DNA of 64,000 bases from Paenibacillus marchantiophytorum (lineage in GTDB: Bacteria; Bacillota; Bacilli; Paenibacillales; NBRC-103111): NCBI RefSeq assembly GCF_014640555.1, contig NZ_BMHE01000011.1, positions 114,360 through 178,359 on the forward strand. The letters are read 5' to 3'. Positions within the stretch are counted from its first letter, which is position 1; every line of letters begins with the position of its first letter. The position numbers and the translations under genes are program-made. The notes below the pieces were generated by a model. It saw nothing but the letters and a program-made list of their open reading frames with translations. It was not told the DNA's origin and made no database searches. Below are positions 18,051-28,766 of this stretch, one piece after another.

Positions 18051-19013
18051 CTATTCACTTGGTTTAACTTGGCTTTCCACACACATTTTATGAAGATATT
18101 GTTTAGGCGTACACCCATTGAAACGTTTGAACAGTTCATAGAAATGCGCCATATTTTCTATGCCTACTGACTCAGCAATCTCGCCTACACTGCGGGTTTC
18201 GGTGACGAGCATCCGCTCCGCTTTCGAGATCCGTTTGCGATTAACGTAATCTATAAATGATGATCCCATTTTCTTTTTAAAATATTTGGAGAAATAAGAA
18301 TAGCTCATGCCAGCAAGCTGGCTCACTGCTCCCAGGTCTATTTTCTCTGTCAGATGGTCATCGACATAAGCGGCAAGTGATCGAATGATATCAACATCGG
18401 CATCCACATTGACATGCGTCGTCAGCACCTCACGATTGTCGTGGCGAAGCAGCAGCAGGAGCAGATGTTTCATATGCATGCTGACTGCGATTTCAAAACC
18501 TTTATTTTGATCCATAACTTCATTATGTGTTTCTGTGATAATCCGTCCAATGTCTTTCCTCGCCTGTTCGTTCTCCCGGAAAATGTAATTCAGCTCTTCC
18601 AATGGCTGAAATATTTCCAGGAAATGCCGATAGTACATCATCATAGCCGGATCGAAATAAGGCTGCAGGTCTATATGCAGCACGATATAGACGAGATCCT
18701 GATCGCCGATCTTCCGTCCTCTATGCAGTTGGGAAGAGCCGATCACCATAACATCCCCAGCATTTAACAAGTAGGTATGGTTAGGGGTTTGAATTTCATG
18801 TCTCCCCTCCTCAACCAAAATGAACTCAACTTCTTTATGATAATGCCAGGCATTCCCGTGCTGCTGCTCTTGACCAGATTGAATAAATCTCCAGACTTTC
18901 ATGCATAACGAAGCGTTTTGATAAGGTATCGGTTCTTTAAAAATTTCCACTGCTTTAAGCACCACACTTTCGATAATCACAAATATGGATATAAAAAGAA
19001 TAAATGTCCGCAT
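18051..19013 (-). CDS. AraC-family regulator with cupin sensor domain
   Basis: 320 residues from the first ATG. A cupin domain covers about residues 55-140 (HYHKEVEFILVEEGRHEI, AGDVMVIGSSQLHRG). Two AraC helix-turn-helix motifs close the protein (LGAVSQLAGMSYSYFSKYFKKKMG and VGEIAESVGIENMAHFYELFKRFNGCTPKQY). The first 17 residues are hydrophobic and atypical; a GTG around 18962 leading into KAVEIFKEP may be the true start, although neither has a strong ribosome site. It is divergent from two Gfo/Idh/MocA dehydrogenase genes with 76 bp between, so it probably activates them in response to a sugar. Confidence 0.88.
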   Translation of the reverse strand: MRTFILFISIFVIIESVVLKAVEIFKEPIPYQNASLCMKVWRFIQSGQEQQHGNAWHYHKEVEFILVEEGRHEIQTPNHTYLLNAGDVMVIGSSQLHRGRKIGDQDLVYIVLHIDLQPYFDPAMMMYYRHFLEIFQPLEELNYIFRENEQARKDIGRIITETHNEVMDQNKGFEIAVSMHMKHLLLLLLRHDNREVLTTHVNVDADVDIIRSLAAYVDDHLTEKIDLGAVSQLAGMSYSYFSKYFKKKMGSSFIDYVNRKRISKAERMLVTETRSVGEIAESVGIENMAHFYELFKRFNGCTPKQYLHKMCVESQVKPSE

Positions 19014-19089
19014 ATACGGTATCCAGCAATATGTATATCATATATCTTAGTTAAACATTTTTATACTAGGAAGCAAGGAGTGAATTTGC

Positions 19090-20100
19090 ATGAAAGTAGC
19101 CATTGTCGGTTGCGGGGGTATGGGAAATGTACACGCCCTCAGTTATATGAACATGCCGAATGTAACGCTGGTTGGCGTTTGCGATGTAGATTTCGAGTTA
19201 GCACAAGAACTATCGATGAAAACAGGTGCAGCGGCTTATCATTCCTTTGAAGCTATGCTGAACGAAACTGACTTCGATGTTGTCAGCGTGACTTTGCCAA
19301 GCTTCTTGCATAAAGAGTATACATTGAAAGCGGCGCAAGCCGGCAAACATGTGATTTGCGAAAAGCCGCTTGCGCTTAATTTGGAAGACGCTGCAGCCAT
19401 GATCCAAAGCTGCGAACAGAATGGCGTTCATCTTTTTGTCGGACATGTCGTTCGCTTTTTCCCCGAATATGTTCAAATGAAGCAAGCCATCGATGAGGGC
19501 AAGCTGGGTCGAGTCGGCGTCGTTCACGCCAAACGCATAGGCTCTCACCCTGGGGATGTCAAACCTTGGTTTAAGGATGCCGATAAAAGCGGCGGCGTCA
19601 TTGCCGATCTCATGATCCACGATATTGATTTTCTACGTTGGGCGGTCGGTGACGTGAAGTCCGTTTACGGCTTGAACCACCGGGTAAATGAGATGGACTA
19701 CGCACTGGTCACTCTGGTTTTTGAGAACGGCGCCGTTGCCAATCTAGAAGCATTCTGGGGATATCATGGCCCGTTCCAAACCGCTGTAGAAATTGCCGGC
19801 AGCAAAGGGCTTATCCGTAGCGATAGCCAGAAAAGCAGCTCCTTGCAGATCTGCAAAGCGCCTTCCAGTTCGGAAGAAAGACGTTTCGCAGAAGTTCCGC
19901 AAAGTCCAGGGTTCTCCAGTCCTTATGAACTGGAATTAGCCCATTTCATTCAGTGCATCCGCGAGGGAAGCGAGCCTATCGTTTCGGCTAACGATGCTTA
20001 TAAAGCATTAGAGATTACCATGGCTGCGCTCGAGTCGGTACAGACGGGAAAATCTGTTTACCTACAGCCAAGTCCGCAGCTCGGGGAGGAGACAGCATGA
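19090..20100 (+). CDS. Gfo/Idh/MocA-family oxidoreductase
   Basis: 336 residues. The N-terminal Rossmann fold starts AIVGCGGMGNVHALSY; HVICEKPLALN (about residue 93-103) carries the conserved EKP Lys, and DLMIHDIDFLRWAVG (about 176-190) the catalytic His-Asp pair. These enzymes oxidise or reduce sugars and inositols with NAD(P). AAGGAG lies nine bases before the ATG. It is translationally coupled to the next gene, a second member of the family. Confidence 0.92.
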   Translation: MKVAIVGCGGMGNVHALSYMNMPNVTLVGVCDVDFELAQELSMKTGAAAYHSFEAMLNETDFDVVSVTLPSFLHKEYTLKAAQAGKHVICEKPLALNLEDAAAMIQSCEQNGVHLFVGHVVRFFPEYVQMKQAIDEGKLGRVGVVHAKRIGSHPGDVKPWFKDADKSGGVIADLMIHDIDFLRWAVGDVKSVYGLNHRVNEMDYALVTLVFENGAVANLEAFWGYHGPFQTAVEIAGSKGLIRSDSQKSSSLQICKAPSSSEERRFAEVPQSPGFSSPYELELAHFIQCIREGSEPIVSANDAYKALEITMAALESVQTGKSVYLQPSPQLGEETA

Positions 20101-21083
20101 AGAAATTAAAAGTAGGGATAATCAGCTTTGCCCACGGCCATGCATACTCATACTTGGAATCGCTCAGAGCCATGTCGAATGTCGAAATCACTGGCATCGC
20201 TGACGAGATCCAGAGCCGCGTAGAAAAGGTAACAACCGAATATGGAATTCCCTATTATGCCAATTATGAGGATTTGCTCGCCACCGATCTTGATGCAGTC
20301 GTTATTTGTTCGGAAAACGTTCATCACGCCAAGCTCACAATAGCAGCGGCACAAGCAGGCAAGCACGTGCTTTGTGAAAAGCCGCTCGGCCTTTCCCTTA
20401 CCGAAATGGAAGCTATGATTTCCGCATGCCAAGAGAACGGCGTTCAACTTATGACAGCTTTTCCTTGCCGATATTTGGCTTCCGTGATGAAAGCGAAGGA
20501 AGCCATCGACCAAGGTGAGATCGGGGATATCGTAGCGATCAAGGGAACCAATCGCGGTTCGCTTCCTTCCGGTTGGTTCCTCCAATCCGAGTTATCCGGC
20601 GGCGGTGCCTTGTTGGATCATACCGTTCATGTGATGGACTTGATGAATTGGTTTACCCAATCGGACGTGAAGGAAGTATACGCTTATTCAGCCACATTAT
20701 TTAATGAAGACATTACTATCGACGATGCTGGCATGATTCATGTCAAGTTCGCCAATGGGGTCATTGGCGTCTTGGATACAAGCTGGTCACGGAATTCGTC
20801 ATTTCCTACTTGGGGAGATGTAACGATGACGATCATCGGTACCAAAGGCACGATTGCAGTTGATGGTTTTGCTCAAAAGAACGAATTATATAGTGAAGCT
20901 AACGGAAAAGGTGTCTGGACTTTCTGGGGAGACTCTATGGACGAATACTTAGTGAAGGGATTCGTTCTTGCGCTGCTGAACGGCGAGCAGGTGCCGATTA
21001 CTGGAAAAGATGGCTTGCGTTCGACTATTGTTGCTTTAGCTGGATACGAATCCGTAAAACTGGGGCAACCGGTTTTGCTGTAG
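20097..21083 (+). CDS. Gfo/Idh/MocA-family oxidoreductase, second of pair
   Basis: 328 residues, overlapping the previous gene by ATGA. GIISFAHGHAYSYLESL replaces the usual G-x-G-x-x-G nucleotide loop with a glycine-poor version, while HVLCEKPLGLS and LLDHTVHVMDLMNWF are intact. Paired oxidoreductases of this family often act in successive steps (for example 3-keto-sugar formation and reduction); that role here is inference. An intrinsic terminator follows at 21124-21161. Confidence 0.92.
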   Translation: MKKLKVGIISFAHGHAYSYLESLRAMSNVEITGIADEIQSRVEKVTTEYGIPYYANYEDLLATDLDAVVICSENVHHAKLTIAAAQAGKHVLCEKPLGLSLTEMEAMISACQENGVQLMTAFPCRYLASVMKAKEAIDQGEIGDIVAIKGTNRGSLPSGWFLQSELSGGGALLDHTVHVMDLMNWFTQSDVKEVYAYSATLFNEDITIDDAGMIHVKFANGVIGVLDTSWSRNSSFPTWGDVTMTIIGTKGTIAVDGFAQKNELYSEANGKGVWTFWGDSMDEYLVKGFVLALLNGEQVPITGKDGLRSTIVALAGYESVKLGQPVLL

Positions 21084-21123
21084 GGCAGATATGAGGATGC
21101 ACAATTAACATATTTGAACAAAT

Positions 21124-21161
21124 AGAGGCTGCTCTAGGTTTTCAACCTGGAGACAGCCTCT
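21124..21161 (+). terminator. Terminator after the oxidoreductase pair
   Basis: AGAGGCTG..CTAGGTT and AACCTGGAGACAGCCTCT pair around a TTC loop, followed by ACTTCT. It shares the AGAGGCTG/CAGCCTCT stem with the terminators at 22775-22815 and 34479-34525. Confidence 0.8.
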
Positions 21162-21313
21162 ACTTCTAATTGGTGCCGCATCTATTCAATATACGGTGAT
21201 ATTGCCCCAAAAAAACGCGCCGCATCAAGCTTTCACGGGTTTCGCAGTTTTTTTCCCAAGCCGAGTAAGCTTACATGACATGTAAATTTTGGTTGCTCTA
21301 TTGCCTTGGATAA

Positions 21314-22753
<1,440 letters not shown>

Positions 22754-22774
22754 GTAAAACCTCCTAATACGAAC

Positions 22775-22815
22775 AGAGGCTGCTCGCCAGGTTATTAACC
22801 TGTTGAGCAGCCTCT
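22775..22815 (+). terminator. Bidirectional terminator, gdhA / SMR operon
   Basis: AGAGGCTGCTC (22775-22785) and GAGCAGCCTCT (22805-22815) pair perfectly, with an inner CAGGTT/AACCTG stem. It lies between convergent genes. Confidence 0.85.
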
Positions 22816-22827
22816 TCTTATTGTTCA

Positions 22828-23142
22828 TTAGGAAATTAATTTCAAACCAACCGCTGCGCTTAACACCATCGCTATGAATACGATCCGTTTCCAATCTTTG
22901 GACTCGCCATAGAACAGCATCCCGACCACTGCCCCGCCAACTGTACCAATACCTGTCCAAACGGCGTAAGACGTCCCCATCGGCAAGCTTTTCATGGCCT
23001 GGCTCAGAAGACCAAAGCTCATGACAATACCAACGATGAACAGACTGAAGGAGCGAATATTCTTCGCTTTATTAATCTGGTTCATGCCCACAACGCCGAC
23101 AACCTCAAACATGCCGGCAAACATAAGAAAAATCCACCCCAT
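22828..23142 (-). CDS. SMR-family multidrug efflux subunit
   Basis: 104 residues, four helices. The start WIFLMFAGMFEVVGVVGMNQ carries the essential membrane Glu (Glu14); GTSYAVWTGIGTVGGAVVG is the SMR signature. Its start overlaps the stop of the next SMR gene upstream. It should form a heterodimeric drug/H+ antiporter with that partner, as in YkkCD or EbrAB. Confidence 0.92.
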   Translation of the reverse strand: MGWIFLMFAGMFEVVGVVGMNQINKAKNIRSFSLFIVGIVMSFGLLSQAMKSLPMGTSYAVWTGIGTVGGAVVGMLFYGESKDWKRIVFIAMVLSAAVGLKLIS

Positions 23143-23483
23143 CAGACTGCAGCTCCTTTCTTATCTTGCTCAGATGTCACAAATTTTAGTCCGAATACAC
23201 CGGATAAAAGCAGCAGGATAAGGAATACTTTAATCATCCTGAACGGCTCGCCGAATACTAGCATTTCCACTACTACCGTGCCCGCTGTCCCCATTCCCGT
23301 GAAGACGGCATAGACGGTCCCCACTGGCAGTTTAGTTGAAGCGCTAATAACAAGATGAAATGAAATGTACATCGCAATAATTGTGCCGATCCACGCCCAT
23401 GCGGTATCCGAGTGTTTCAAGCCGGTGACCCAAATTACTTCAAAAAAAGCACCTACAAATATATAAATCCAGTTACGGTTCAT
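23142..23483 (-). CDS. SMR-family multidrug efflux subunit, partner
   Basis: 113 residues. NWIYIFVGAFFEVIWVTGLKHS has the conserved Glu in helix 1 and GTVYAVFTGMGTAGTVVVEM the signature in helix 3. A Lys/Gln-rich tail ends the protein. It is encoded 21 bp after the TetR gene and overlaps the following SMR gene, so all three are one transcript. Confidence 0.92.
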   Translation of the reverse strand: MNRNWIYIFVGAFFEVIWVTGLKHSDTAWAWIGTIIAMYISFHLVISASTKLPVGTVYAVFTGMGTAGTVVVEMLVFGEPFRMIKVFLILLLLSGVFGLKFVTSEQDKKGAAV

Positions 23484-23504
23484 GTGTAAAATCCTCCTGT
23501 TGCT

Positions 23505-24083
23505 TTACTTTTTGATGCCACGCCAGTACACAAGCCAAGAAGCCTCAATTCTGATAAGCGATAATTCAGCTCCTCCGAACAGCAATTCGACGAACATGCC
23601 GTCCATCACAGCAAGGAAAGCCGCCGTCCCCGTATCTCTGCTGACATCAGGGGTGATAAGCCCATCTGCTAGCGCTTGGTCGAATACAGGAATTAGCATC
23701 GTTTCTAGTTTTTCTAAATGGTAGTATCCTTGTTTGACAATCACCTCGTAGAGATGAGAAGGCGGGAAAAAGACCGTACGCAAGAAAAACTTGGCGTTAT
23801 CATCCTGTTCGTAGCAATCAATGTATTGAATTAGAAAGCCATACAAAAGCTGATCAATCGAACGATGCTTATGGCGTTGCAGATAATCGGCAACAAAATT
23901 CAATTCCTTCGCTTGGACTTTCTCAAACAAATCAAGGAAAAGTTCATCTTTCCCTTTGAAATGCGTGTAAATGGATTGCTTCTTGATGCCTACCTCAGCA
24001 GCAATATCCGCAAGCGATGCACCTTCATAACCGTTTTTGGCAAAATGTTTGAGAGCTACCTCTCTGATGCGAGTTGCAGTCAT
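23505..24083 (-). CDS. TetR-family regulator of the SMR exporter
   Basis: 192 residues. The N-terminal helix-turn-helix is TRIREVALKHFAKNGYEGASLADIAAEVGIKKQSIYTHFKGKDELF. The C-terminal ligand-binding half is helical and variable. It is first gene of the operon with the SMR pair, so it probably represses its own operon and is released by a toxic cation. Confidence 0.93.
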   Translation of the reverse strand: MTATRIREVALKHFAKNGYEGASLADIAAEVGIKKQSIYTHFKGKDELFLDLFEKVQAKELNFVADYLQRHKHRSIDQLLYGFLIQYIDCYEQDDNAKFFLRTVFFPPSHLYEVIVKQGYYHLEKLETMLIPVFDQALADGLITPDVSRDTGTAAFLAVMDGMFVELLFGGAELSLIRIEASWLVYWRGIKK

Positions 24084-24095
24084 TTAATCACTATC

Positions 24096-24114
24096 CTTCC
24101 GAACGTTCGTCAGG
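24096..24114 (-). promoter_or_regulatory. Probable TetR operator
   Basis: CGAACGTTCG (24100-24109) is a perfect 10-bp palindrome 17 bases upstream of the TetR start codon, flanked by CCTT and CAGG that extend the symmetry. The position is typical of an autoregulatory site. Confidence 0.6.
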
Positions 24115-24224
24115 ATGATTGTATCACGTTTATCTGCATAGGGCAAGTGAAAACGCAAACGCAAGGGGCAAACGCAAGCGAAAGCCACCGGACCGCACGT
24201 CGTACCTTGAGGCAAGCCCTAGCA

Positions 24225-24415
24225 CCTAACGAACTCAATACCCTTTATTCGGCCAAAATCGCTCATTCTGAAAATCTTATGAACTCCAGACACTCTATTT
24301 CAAGCAAATGATCACCATTCAACGAATAAAATGCCGGGTAGCGCCAACTCCGTTCATTAGATCTCCAAAGTAGCCATTTTCCGGTCTATAAGCATCATGC
24401 AGTTCATTAGATGCC
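24225..24415 (+). repeat. Intergenic repeat family B, copy 2
   Basis: Very similar to the copy at 24541-24736, which lies in the same orientation about 316 bp further on, and related to 17401-17592. Confidence 0.75.
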
Positions 24416-24540
24416 CTATAACACCGAGAACCGCCGTAGTAAAGAAAGCTGCGGTGGACGCACCTAGCCCTGCGGCTATATCACCCAGTCCATGAACCGT
24501 GGGGCAAGCCAGCCCCTAACGAACTGAGGCAAATCCCAAG

Positions 24541-24736
24541 CCCCTTAACGAACTCAATACCCTTTATTCGGCCAAAATCGCTCATTCTGAACATTTAATG
24601 AACTCCAGACACTCTATTTCAAGCAAATGATCACCATTCGCCCAATAAAGTACCGAGTAGCACCAACTCCGTTCATTAAACCTCCAAAGTAGCCATTTTC
24701 CGGTCTATAGGCATCATACAGTTCATTAAATGCCCC
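24541..24736 (+). repeat. Intergenic repeat family B, copy 3
   Basis: Same blocks as copy 2 (ACGAACTCAATACCCTTTAT, GAACTCCAGACACTCTATTT, TCCGGTCTATA.GCATCAT, GTTCATTA.ATGCCC). Together copies 2 and 3 form an imperfect tandem. Confidence 0.75.
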
Positions 24737-24815
24737 TTGAGACCAAAAACCTCCAGAGCAAAGAACTTTGTGGTGAACGTCGATAAGAAAATTAGCTAAT
24801 CCGCCTTCAGAAATG

Positions 24816-25055
24816 AGCCTCTTCATAGGAACAAATCCTAGTAAGAGGGAACTGTAAGGCGCTATTTAGGCAAAAAGGGAGTACACTTGGGTATTAGCGG
24901 AACTACAGTGCCTTATTTCCACGAAAAAGCTGAAATTCCCCTTCAAACAGCAAAATAGCATACCGTAGTTCTCTCTGGATCGCGATAATGACACTTTTTG
25001 CTATAATAGCGCACTGTAGTTCCCTCCCGCGCAAGGCAGCCCCGGTAACTCCTCG
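24816..25055 (+). repeat. Intergenic repeat family A, copy 2
   Basis: Collinear with 36429-36672 over its whole length, including the GCCTCTTCATAG lead and the GGTAACTCCT end. Contains no coding frame of note. Confidence 0.75.
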
Positions 25056-25088
25056 TTCACCTCCAAAACATATAAATTCTGGCGCGCC

Positions 25089-25126
25089 AAAAAAAAAAGC
25101 CCCTCGCGTCCTTGGACGGAGAGGTC
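25089..25126 (-). terminator. Terminator of the purine operon
   Basis: Read on the minus strand, CCTCTCCGTCC pairs with GGACGCGAGGG around AA and is followed by ten T residues. It lies about 40 bases after the adenine deaminase stop. A short CTTGGCTGT tandem lies between. Confidence 0.8.
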
Positions 25127-25165
25127 TTGGCTGTCTTGGCTGTCTTCGTTGCCTTGGCTGCTGCT

Positions 25166-26875
25166 CTATTTAACAATAAGCGAAACTACTTTGCCCTGAT
25201 TCACATCGATTAAACCAAAGTCCGTAATTTTCAAAGCCGGACTTACCGGCAACGAATGCGTGCTGATGGACATAATCGGATTATAATGCTGATAGCCCAG
25301 CGATTCCATCGCTTGGCGCAGATGCTCCACTTCTTTGGCTACCTGTTCCAGCGGCTCTTCCGTTAAAATGCCGCCCACGGGCAGCCGGAGGTTCGCGATC
25401 ACCTGGCCATCTTCCACTACGCTGAAGCCGCCTTGGTTGTTAATCACTTCGTTGGCAGCGAGCATCATATCAGCGGGATTAAGCCCGACAACGAGCAAGT
25501 TATGATTGTCGTGGGAGTACGTCGTCGCGATGGCTCCCCGCTTGATCGTATCGCCGCCGATCAGCCCGTAGGCGCGGTTGCCATTCTTCCCGTAGCGTTC
25601 GAACGTTGCAATGAGTGCGCTGCCGCTAGCTTGCCACAGCAGCTTCCCTTGCTGGACTTCAACCTGAGCGTGCTGCTCTTCCGTGAACGTAGAACCATCC
25701 TTCACCATCATCTTACGGCACGAATAAACAGCATCAACTTCTTCAATACGAACGACGAAATCCGCTTCCGTTAAAGGCGCCATCTGCACGCTCTGATAAT
25801 AATGCGCAGGGAAAGCCGGGGGCTTGATGAGTGGCGTATAGGCCTCTTCCACATCGTAAACTTTACGCCCTGCTTTGAAGACCTGCTCAATCGTTAGCTG
25901 TTCTAGATTGGAAAGCAGCAGGAAATCGCCAATTTTGCCTGGCGCGATCACCCCGCGGTCATACATCCGCATCCGCTTGGCTGGAGAGAGTGTGCTGGCA
26001 TATATAGCCTGCTCAGGCTTCATCCCCATGCCGATTGCTTTGCGCACGATATGGTTCAAATGCCCGCGGCGCTGGAAGGAGTCCGCCATCACGTCATCGG
26101 TAACGAAGCAGTAATGCTCGGAGACATCATGCTCGATTAAATAAGCCATAACTTCATCCGTCATGGATTTCTCTTGAATTTCGATGAACATGCCCGCCGC
26201 GATCCGGGCTTCCATGCCCTCAATCGACTGATGCGTATGATCCGAGTCAACTCCGCTGTAAATCATCCGGTGCAGGTCCAAATCCAACAGCTTAGGCACA
26301 TGCCCTTCGATGATAAGATGCGGATAGTTGGCGCGGACATGGTTGATGATTTGATTCGTTTTGCAATCGGGGTCTGTGATAACATCAACGAAATTCATAA
26401 TTTCACCCAAACAGATAATCCGTTCTGTTCGAAGCAGCTCGTCCAAATCGGCGATATGAATCTCGCCGCCTGTCGTTTCCATTGATGTCGCCGGAACCGA
26501 GCTCGGGAGAGCATAGAACATGTCCGCGACAGTATCCTGACTGGCCTTCATAAATTGTTTGACCCCATCCAGTCCGAAGACGTTGGCAATCTCATGGGGT
26601 TCAGGAACAATGGTTGTGACCCCATTGCGGATGAGTCCGTAGGAGAACGTCTCCGGCGTCACCATCGTGCTTTCAATATGCAAATGAATATCGATAAGAC
26701 CTGGAATCATATAACGGCCTTTTCCGTCCAAGCGTTCTGCGGCTTCGAAACTATCCGTCCCTCTTTTGCCAATATATAAAAATTTACCGTCCAGAATGGC
26801 TGCGTTGCCAGGGATAAATGTTTTGAAATAACTGTTATAAATTTGAACATTTTCAATCAGTACATCAATGCGCAT
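25166..26875 (-). CDS. ade: Adenine deaminase
   Basis: 569 residues. Converts adenine to hypoxanthine and ammonia. Amidohydrolase metal motif GLIDIHLHIESTMVTPETF (HxH), then EIMNFVDVI, HTHQSIEGMEARIAAGMFIEIQEKS, FVTDDVMADSFQRRGHLN and the C-terminal TYSHDNHNLLVVG of bacterial Ade. GGAGGT lies eight bases before the ATG. It is last gene of the operon with the importer and nucleoside hydrolase, which fits use of adenine released from adenosine. Confidence 0.96.
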   Translation of the reverse strand: MRIDVLIENVQIYNSYFKTFIPGNAAILDGKFLYIGKRGTDSFEAAERLDGKGRYMIPGLIDIHLHIESTMVTPETFSYGLIRNGVTTIVPEPHEIANVFGLDGVKQFMKASQDTVADMFYALPSSVPATSMETTGGEIHIADLDELLRTERIICLGEIMNFVDVITDPDCKTNQIINHVRANYPHLIIEGHVPKLLDLDLHRMIYSGVDSDHTHQSIEGMEARIAAGMFIEIQEKSMTDEVMAYLIEHDVSEHYCFVTDDVMADSFQRRGHLNHIVRKAIGMGMKPEQAIYASTLSPAKRMRMYDRGVIAPGKIGDFLLLSNLEQLTIEQVFKAGRKVYDVEEAYTPLIKPPAFPAHYYQSVQMAPLTEADFVVRIEEVDAVYSCRKMMVKDGSTFTEEQHAQVEVQQGKLLWQASGSALIATFERYGKNGNRAYGLIGGDTIKRGAIATTYSHDNHNLLVVGLNPADMMLAANEVINNQGGFSVVEDGQVIANLRLPVGGILTEEPLEQVAKEVEHLRQAMESLGYQHYNPIMSISTHSLPVSPALKITDFGLIDVNQGKVVSLIVK

Positions 26876-26896
26876 CTGTCTTCACCTCCAAGTCCA

Positions 26897-27958
26897 CTAC
26901 TCAACAATGACTAATTTCTCACCTGGAAAATGAAGCCGAACCTCTAGGCCGTTCGCATAGGGAAACTCCATTTCTTTATTCACGGTGAAGGAACCGAGTT
27001 CCGTTTCAATAACATACTGGTAGCTTCGCCCGAGGAACGTGCTAACCTTGACGCGTCCGCTCACGCGATTGGCCCCTGCATCCAGCTCATCCAGCATTCC
27101 CATCACCACATCGTCTGGACGGATAGCTCCTTGCTTGCCTAGCTGTTCGCCTTTGCTCGCATGCTTGGTTACAGTGAACATATACTCTTTCACCTTGAGG
27201 GCAATCTCGTCACTGACATCAAACCGTGACTCGAAGGTAATAAAATTCGTAAACCCGATAAACCGCGCCACGAACTCCGTCTTCGGATATTTGAATATCG
27301 TTGCCGGAGCACCTAGCTGCTCAATAATTCCTTTATTCATGATCGCCACGTTATCGGAAATCGAGAAGCACTCTTCCTGATCATGCGATACATATACCGT
27401 CGTAATGCCCAGCTCCTGCTGGATGCGGCGGATCTCCACCCGCATGTTGACGCGCAGATTCGCGTCCAAATTGCTCAGCGGCTCGTCGAATAGCAGCAGT
27501 TCGGGCTCAATGACGAGCGCCCGCGCAATCGCGACGCGCTGTCTTTGACCGCCTGACAGCTCCTTGGGGTAACGCTTCTCGAAGCCGGACAAGCTGACGA
27601 CATCGAGAATATGACGCACACGGCGGTCCAGCTCCGCCCCACTCACTTTGCGCAAGCGCAGGCCGAATGCCACATTATCATAAATCGATAAATGCGGGAA
27701 TAACGCATAGCTCTGGAAAACGAAGCCGAAATTGCGTTTATTCACAGGAACGCGCGTATAATCTTTTCCATTCAATGAGAAAGTGCCTGATTTCGCCTCG
27801 ATGAATCCAGCGATAAGCCGCAAAGTCGTCGTTTTCCCGCATCCGCTGGGACCCAGCAGCGAGATCAGGCTTCCTTTTTCAACACTCAGGTTGAAATCCT
27901 GCAGAATATAATGCTGGTCGTAGGCAACCGAAATTTTTTCCAGTGATAGCAATGCCAT
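26897..27958 (-). CDS. PotA-like ABC transporter ATPase
   Basis: 353 residues. Walker A GPSGCGKTTTLR (about 35-46), Q-loop FQSYALFPHL, signature LSGGQRQRVAIARAL, Walker B LLLFDEPLSNLD, and a C-terminal TOBE-like domain (QGAIRPDDVVMG). It energises the two permeases encoded next to it. The architecture is that of spermidine/putrescine, iron(III) and thiamine importers; gene context suggests a purine compound instead. Confidence 0.93.
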   Translation of the reverse strand: MALLSLEKISVAYDQHYILQDFNLSVEKGSLISLLGPSGCGKTTTLRLIAGFIEAKSGTFSLNGKDYTRVPVNKRNFGFVFQSYALFPHLSIYDNVAFGLRLRKVSGAELDRRVRHILDVVSLSGFEKRYPKELSGGQRQRVAIARALVIEPELLLFDEPLSNLDANLRVNMRVEIRRIQQELGITTVYVSHDQEECFSISDNVAIMNKGIIEQLGAPATIFKYPKTEFVARFIGFTNFITFESRFDVSDEIALKVKEYMFTVTKHASKGEQLGKQGAIRPDDVVMGMLDELDAGANRVSGRVKVSTFLGRSYQYVIETELGSFTVNKEMEFPYANGLEVRLHFPGEKLVIVE

Positions 27959-27973
27959 GGATACAAGCCTCCG

Positions 27974-28762
27974 TTATCGTTTGGTGAAATAGGATAAACC
28001 CATCAACCGTTCAATGATGAACATAAGTACAGCTGTGAACAGCATCAGCAGCACAGAAATAGCAGCAATCGTCGGATCAAAATGATTCTCCACATAAGTC
28101 AGCATCTGAATAGGCAGCGTACTGACTCCTGGCCCCGTCATAAAGACCGAAATGTCCACATTATTAAAAGACTCCAAGAAGGCAATCAAAATTGCCGCAA
28201 TAATCCCGGATTTGATATTCGGCAGAACGACTTTAAAGAAGGTCTTCAAGTGCCCGCTGCCCAAGCTTAACGCGGCTTCTTCAATCGCAAAATCGAAATT
28301 CGATAAGCTTGAAGCAATAACCCGAATAATAAAAGGCAGCATGATGACGGTATGTCCGACCAACAAGGCCGCATAGACGGGCAGATGGTACATCACGATC
28401 AAATACTTGAGCATTGTGAATCCAAGAACGATACCAGGGATTAGCACAGGGGATATGAAAATCGCATTGAGCGCTTCCTTCCCTTTGAACGTAAACCGGC
28501 TTAACGCGTAAGCAGCGGGAATCCCCAGCAGCAGCGCAAATAAGTTGCCAAGCAGCGAGACGATGATGGACGTGTTGAACGTTGACATGAACATTTTGAC
28601 GTCCAGAATGTTGCGGTACCATTTTAAAGAGAAGCCTGTCGGCGGGAATTTCAAGATACTCCCTGGCTCGAATGATGCAAATGCAATGATGATGAGCGGC
28701 CCGAGCAAAAATAAATAGACAAGAAACGTAAATACCGCCAGCCCTCGGTTCTTCTGCTGCAT
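27974..28762 (-). CDS. PotC-like ABC transporter permease
   Basis: 262 residues, six helices. The coupling motif is EEAALSLGSGHLKTFFKVVLPNI (about 170-192). The N-terminus (FLVYLFLLGPLIIIAFASFEPGSI..FPPTGFSLKWY) is characteristic of PotC. It lies four bases after the partner permease gene. Confidence 0.92.
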   Translation of the reverse strand: MQQKNRGLAVFTFLVYLFLLGPLIIIAFASFEPGSILKFPPTGFSLKWYRNILDVKMFMSTFNTSIIVSLLGNLFALLLGIPAAYALSRFTFKGKEALNAIFISPVLIPGIVLGFTMLKYLIVMYHLPVYAALLVGHTVIMLPFIIRVIASSLSNFDFAIEEAALSLGSGHLKTFFKVVLPNIKSGIIAAILIAFLESFNNVDISVFMTGPGVSTLPIQMLTYVENHFDPTIAAISVLLMLFTAVLMFIIERLMGLSYFTKR

Positions 28763-28766
28763 ATTT

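Noticed and set aside
24084..24225. Guanidine (ykkC-type) riboswitch before the SMR operon
   Set aside because: The leader is very short, with a TetR-type palindrome instead; no ykkC motif was seen.
24614..24826. 70-codon minus-strand frame
   Set aside because: It is made of family B and A repeat sequence and has no homolog I recognise.
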